A DNA stretch of 11,694 nucleotides from Sphaerosporella brunnea (Eukaryota > Ascomycota > Pezizomycetes > Pezizales > Pyronemataceae): NCBI GenBank assembly GCA_008704415.1, contig VXIS01000616.1, positions 1-11,694 of the forward strand, given 5' to 3'. Below, piece by piece: positions 8,881-11,694 of the stretch. Numbering within the stretch: the stretch's first letter is position 1; each line of letters starts with the position of its first letter. The position numbers were made by a program, and so were the translations under genes. Below the pieces are notes generated by a model. That model searched no databases. It was given only the letters and a program-made list of their open reading frames with translations, and was not told where the DNA came from.

Positions 8881-9543
8881 CAGCAAAACTTAAAGACGTA
8901 GTCTCCTGTAAAACCCACTAGGTTTACTAAATCGTGTACAAGAAAGATAGATCTAATTAGAAATCTTTTTTTGAGGAAAATGCACTGAATAGATGACCAG
9001 TTTTCAAATACATTATTAATAAAGATTTGCAAATGGTACGAGCATATTCGCGCAAAGAGAAATGTAGAATAAATATTTGAAAGAAAATGGATATGAATAA
9101 CAATAATGTTGTTAAGGCTGAACCTCAAAATGTCCCAACAACGATTTCTGCTAACTCTGATGATCCCTTAACTTCGAAGGAAATTCCTCGCATTATATGC
9201 TGACAAATTGGCTTTTGAGCCTTAAAGTTGATTTTCAATCCTCGGATGAACAATTAGCCTAATGGCCACGTAAGAGTACCGAGATTCTTTGACTAGTCAA
9301 GCAGTATATATAACCCCCAATTCAATTAAACAGTATCCTGCAACTTTGAGGTGACAGAACACGCAAGTCTTGAAGTCTAGAATGTCTGTTTGATGTGCCG
9401 CAGTAACTATCACTTGGTAACTAACCACTAAAGTATTTTGGCAATCCTTAAGACTTGTTACAGGTGCTCCCCTCAAATATCCACTGGGTACATTTTAGTA
9501 TAACAGTTCAGTGCAACGTGACGTCAGTTATTCTGTACCCTAA
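8881..9543. other. AT-rich spacer without a recognisable gene
   Basis: Clearly richer in A+T than the flanks, with stops in all frames. One small ORF (9087-9203, 38 residues, begins MDMNNNNVVKAEPQ) could be a fragment of a retrotransposon gag start, but nothing supports this further. A TATATATAA lies near 9304-9312 and a perfect TGACGTCA at 9519-9526. The spacer may be eroded transposon sequence. Confidence 0.5.
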
Positions 9544-9679
9544 GGCCCCGTTTGGCTGCCCGAAAATCAATAGCAATTAGTCGCGATTTTTCGTCAATCG
9601 CCGATTTGAAAAATCGCCGCTCGCCACCCCGTTTGGCGACCCTCTTGACCATCTCAAAAATCAACGATTGGACGTTGAG

Positions 9680-9748
9680 TATTGTCCAAAAACTCGAAAA
9701 AGAAAAAGTAGCTCGGAGCTACTTTTTTGTGAGTTTTTGCGCAATTCA
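9680..9748 (+). repeat. Long stem-loop in the element II end
   Basis: The core stem AAAAAGTAGCT (9703-9713) pairs with AGCTACTTTTT (9717-9727) around CGG. Outside it, AAAAACTC pairs with GAGTTTTT, then ATTG with CAAT. A weaker form of the same hairpin is kept in element I (about 8048-8090), so the structure appears conserved between diverged copies. It may be a terminator or a transposase-related cruciform. Its function is unknown. Confidence 0.75.
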
Positions 9749-9760
9749 CAGCCCAGCCTG

Positions 9761-9835
9761 CCCCGTCCACCATCCACCACCACCCGCACCCGTCCGTCCA
9801 CCACCACCACCCGCCCGTCCACCACCACAACACCG
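9761..9835 (+). repeat. CCGTCCACCACC-type minisatellite-like tract
   Basis: Imperfect tandem copies of a unit near CCGTCCACCACCACC. Related GTGGTGG-rich sequence occurs on the minus strand at the corresponding place in element I (about 7988-8010), so this is part of the transposon end. Confidence 0.7.
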
Positions 9836-9849
9836 CCTGCCATGATACC
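9836..9849. repeat. Left target-site duplication of the half-LINE
   Basis: CCTGCCATGATACC is identical to 11207-11220. Bases on either side differ, so the duplication is exactly 14 bp. Confidence 0.95.
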
Positions 9850-9967
9850 CATCCTTCCTACACACCACTCGCTTCGTGCTTACCAGCGCCAAGCCGCAAC
9901 GTGGTGCTCTCTGATTGGCCCATACTGACCATGACGAACCCAACTTCTGCCTCATTTTTCCGTCGAG

Positions 9968-11026
9968 ATGGCCCCAAGGACCCGACACCCAGTTGCCCAC
10001 CGTCCGATTTACGCATACTGGTCGGGACCGCCCAACGAGGCCGCCTGCACAAAGTGCGGTATGTGGGGACATTTGCCAAGTGAATGTTTCGAAAACGAAA
10101 CGCGCCACGAACGAATCGCCAGGTGCGTTCCAAATGAAGAGATTGCGACGCAGTTCGGCATCCTCGATGAGTGGAAAGCTCTACAGGCCGCCAAGCAGTC
10201 TCAAGACACACAGATGCAGGACACCTCGCATGTTGTTACATCTGCTGCCCCTAATGTCCCTCTCCCTGCTATCCCTCTCGCGGATTTTGCAGACAAGGTC
10301 GAGGAACTTCTAGGATGGCATCTCGCCGCCCTCAAGGAAGGATACGATACCGGCTTGGCCAATTTGGTCAAAGTCGTACTTGAGCTGAAGGAAACGGTCG
10401 AAAAGCTCTCGGTCCAAAAAAGAGCACTTCAAACCCAGCTCAGCGAAGTCTCAGCGGGACGCCCCGGGTACACGACGGGATCGCACGCAGCTTCCCAGAC
10501 ACCGCCCCCACCTCTGCCCCCGCTTGCGTCAGCGGAGATGACTGCCACGCCACCGGAAGTCATGGTGAGGTCCAAACGCAGGCGCTCTGGGCCGCCCAGC
10601 CCGACAGTGCAGCCTGCAAAACAAGCAACAACGGTCTCCCCTCCCCCCTCTCTTATGCATTCGAAACACGCGGGATCAAGCACGGCTTTGGTCTCGATGC
10701 GACCAGACCCGGAAACGCAACCAGCACCCGGCAACCCAGAGGCTTGCGCCCCTCCCAGTGAAGGGACAGAGGCCGAAGGGGGCTGGAAGAAGGTTGAAAG
10801 AAAGAAACGTAGACGGCCCTCAGGCTGCTCAACGGAAAACGACAAGTGGGGAAGCGCGCCCTCCTGGGTTCAAGTGGCCCGGGGCGAAGGTGTGAGCATC
10901 AACGTCTTCATAGGCGGAGCCGCTGACACCAAGCGGTACAGGCCTCGCAATGCCACGGGGGGGAGGAGAAAGGAGAAGGCGAAGGGGAAGGAGAGGGAGC
11001 AGCGGGCTCCGGACGTGCGGGGTTGA
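9968..11026 (+). CDS. Gag-like ORF1 protein with CCHC zinc knuckle
   Basis: A 352-residue intact ORF. The ATG has G at -3, and an in-frame TGA at 9932-9934 limits the start. A zinc knuckle lies near the N-terminus: CTKCGMWGHLPSEC, spacing C-x2-C-x4-H-x4-C, residues about 28-41. Residues about 110-165 (LADFADKVEELLG…LVKVVLELKETVEKL) look helical and may be a coiled coil for self-association. A Pro/Ser-rich linker follows, then a basic C-terminus with WKKVERKKRRR and KEKAKGKERE. LINE ORF1 proteins of this kind bind the element RNA as a nucleoprotein and are needed for retrotransposition. Most LINE knuckles I know of sit near the C-terminus, so the N-terminal place is unusual or reflects shortening. 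It could be a domesticated or cellular protein, but the flanking duplications argue against that. Confidence 0.8.
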   Translation: MAPRTRHPVAHRPIYAYWSGPPNEAACTKCGMWGHLPSECFENETRHERIARCVPNEEIATQFGILDEWKALQAAKQSQDTQMQDTSHVVTSAAPNVPLPAIPLADFADKVEELLGWHLAALKEGYDTGLANLVKVVLELKETVEKLSVQKRALQTQLSEVSAGRPGYTTGSHAASQTPPPPLPPLASAEMTATPPEVMVRSKRRRSGPPSPTVQPAKQATTVSPPPSLMHSKHAGSSTALVSMRPDPETQPAPGNPEACAPPSEGTEAEGGWKKVERKKRRRPSGCSTENDKWGSAPSWVQVARGEGVSINVFIGGAADTKRYRPRNATGGRRKEKAKGKEREQRAPDVRG

Positions 11027-11159
11027 AGAGGGGGTGAAACACTGTCCTCTCTGTACACATTTTGCGATTTCCTTGATTTTCTTTCCTTCGGAGGAGCAGG
11101 CCCCAGAGTAGGACCCCAAGCCTAGGGGTAGCGATGATTCTGTTCTACCTATATGTCAT

Positions 11160-11173
11160 GGCCGCAAGCGGCC
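11160..11173 (+). repeat. 3'-terminal stem-loop of the LINE family
   Basis: GGCCGCAAGCGGCC is a perfect inverted repeat located 15 bp before the A tail. The minus-strand copy has GGCCGCAAGCAGCC at the matching place. Stringent-type LINE reverse transcriptases recognise a stem-loop in the 3' UTR, so this is the natural candidate signal. Confidence 0.7.
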
Positions 11174-11206
11174 GAATACATTATGATTAAAAAAAAAAAA
11201 AAAAAA

Positions 11207-11220
11207 CCTGCCATGATACC
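11207..11220. repeat. Right target-site duplication of the half-LINE
   Basis: CCTGCCATGATACC directly follows the A18 tail and is identical to 9836-9849. Confidence 0.95.
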
Positions 11221-11297
11221 AAATTGCATACAAATTCAACGCCCTTTCACCCGCACTGTCAACCCTACCCTGCGCTCGATCCGCCTCCAAGAAAAAA

Positions 11298-11465
11298 ATG
11301 TCGTCGCTTTTGGACACGCGCTTTTCCCATCAGATGGCTGTAGCAGCCGCACAAGAAGTGGCCTGGATGTACAATAAAGTGTCACGGCGTGAGTTTGGAT
11401 GTAGTTTTCCGACTAAGCTACCGGCTTTTACTCTCCATGGAATTGGCTGGAACTCTCAGATCTAA
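11298..11465 (+). CDS. Short unidentified ORF, possible first exon in element II
   Basis: Reads MSSLLDTRFSHQMAVAAAQE…VAWMYNKVSRREFGCSF, 55 residues to a TAA. A GTGAGT donor at 11389 and a CTCAG acceptor at 11460 would continue the frame as HLRLQRMLIYLLFSNLPPRG for about 40 residues to a TGA. The position downstream of the element II terminus fits the start of a transposase gene, but no DDE or helix-turn-helix motif can be seen. It is not a recognised family, and it could be chance. Confidence 0.25.
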   Translation: MSSLLDTRFSHQMAVAAAQEVAWMYNKVSRREFGCSFPTKLPAFTLHGIGWNSQI

Positions 11466-11525
11466 GACTTCAAAGGATGCTGATTTATTTGCTTTTCTCA
11501 AATTTACCCCCTCGTGGATGGTTGT

Positions 11526-11667
11526 CACGTGGTGAGGTTCGGAAGTGGGGGTTGTTTATGGTGTCGTGATGAGGCTCTGTAGGAAGGCTCGGTGGGATGG
11601 CTCCAAGCCAAGGTTATGTTCGGCTACCACGTGGCACGGCGCACCGCGACCACGTGATGGCTATAAG
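11526..11667 (+). promoter_or_regulatory. Triple CACGTG cluster with TATAAG box at right edge
   Basis: CACGTG occurs at 11526-11531, 11628-11633 and 11651-11656, the last two in the shared context CCACGTG. TATAAG follows at 11662-11667, about 30 bp from the window end. This has the layout of an activator cluster plus TATA box for a gene transcribed rightward beyond the window. CACGTG is bound by Pho4/NUC-1, Cbf1 and related bHLH factors. Confidence 0.5.
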
Positions 11668-11694
11668 GGGCCTTTGCTTCCGCTTTGTTGTTTG

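Larger units (their letters stand above)
9544..9849 (+). mobile_element. Left end of a PIF/Harbinger-like element (element II)
   Basis: Starts GGCCCCGTTTGGCTGCC directly after TAA (9541-9543), matching both termini of element I. A second copy of the terminal motif (CCCCGTTTGGCGACC) lies 80 bp further in (9629-9643). The element is interrupted at 9850 by the half-LINE and resumes at 11221. No right terminus is seen before the window ends, so the right end is either outside or lost. Confidence 0.7.
9850..11206 (+). mobile_element. Half-LINE: ORF1-only non-LTR retrotransposon
   Basis: A 1357-bp unit bounded by exact 14-bp target-site duplications and ending in an A18 tail (11189-11206), the signature of target-primed reverse transcription. 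In order it has a 118-nt leader, an intact zinc-knuckle ORF1 (9968-11026), a 3' UTR of about 160 nt and the tail. There is no endonuclease or reverse transcriptase. Its 3' UTR is shared with the minus-strand LINE remnant at 8519-8690, where ORF2-like coding sequence precedes it. So this copy appears to have lost ORF2 while keeping both functional ends. It must depend on a relative for mobility. The intact ORF, perfect duplication and unbroken tail suggest recent insertion, into element II. Confidence 0.85.

Noticed and set aside
8500..8900. Target-site duplication for the minus-strand LINE remnant
   Set aside because: No copy of the sequence left of the T9 tract was found on the other side. 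The 5' limit is too eroded.
9519..9526. TGACGTCA (CRE-like) site
   Set aside because: An isolated site with no adjoining gene, in AT-rich spacer, so no regulatory role can be argued.
9746..10108. Minus-strand ORF across the element II / half-LINE border
   Set aside because: It spans the insertion junction and is the mirror of the CCACC repeat and ORF1.
9836..11220. Processed retrocopy of a cellular mRNA rather than a LINE
   Set aside because: The 3' end recurs in a second, diverged copy at 8519-8690, and ORF1 has a gag-like zinc knuckle, so a repeat family is the better reading.

Overview
The window looks like nuclear DNA from a filamentous fungus. Two genes carry short introns (about 50-85 nt) with GT/AG or GC/AG borders and CTGAC/CTAAC-type branch sites. 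The protein signatures (a Pho81/NUC-2-type SPX-ankyrin regulator starting MKFGKTIAKRQ, and a Mid2-like protein with KEVEDYGFNPN after its membrane helix) remind me of Pezizomycotina. The many introns and heavy transposon load would fit an early-branching, transposon-rich group such as Pezizomycetes. This placement is inferred from memory of families, not from a search.

Left part (1-7200) is mostly genic. A small MITE-like element (73-341) has 43-bp terminal inverted repeats and flanking TA dinucleotides. A two-exon gene (915-2239) encodes a Ser/Thr/Pro-rich, single-pass, Mid2-like membrane protein. A 1.3-kb intergenic region of simple repeats and one CACGTG site leads to a nine-exon gene (3560-6997) for a 983-residue Pho81/NUC-2-like phosphate-starvation regulator. 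Three details of that gene stand out: an intron splits its start codon, it has an 18-nt micro-exon, and its last intron is of the GC-AG type.

Right part (7201-11694) is a nest of mobile elements. Element I (7201-8239) has GGCC..GTTTGG termini and holds a broken acidic/basic ORF. The left end of related element II starts at 9544, and both left termini follow TAA, as in PIF/Harbinger transposons. The right end of element I and the left end of element II form a diverged inverted repeat of about 250 bp. Between them lies a decayed minus-strand 3' end of a non-LTR retrotransposon (8519 to about 8880). Inside element II sits a complete-looking retrotransposed unit (9850-11206) bounded by exact 14-bp target-site duplications. 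It has a 5' leader, an intact zinc-knuckle ORF1, a 3' UTR matching the minus-strand copy, and an A18 tail, but no reverse transcriptase. It is best read as a 'half-LINE'.

The last 170 bp carry three CACGTG boxes followed by TATAAG, which suggests a promoter for a gene just beyond the right edge. The two host genes have no obvious joint function. The recurring CACGTG motif, the known site of Pho4/NUC-1, is a possible link to phosphate control but is unproven.
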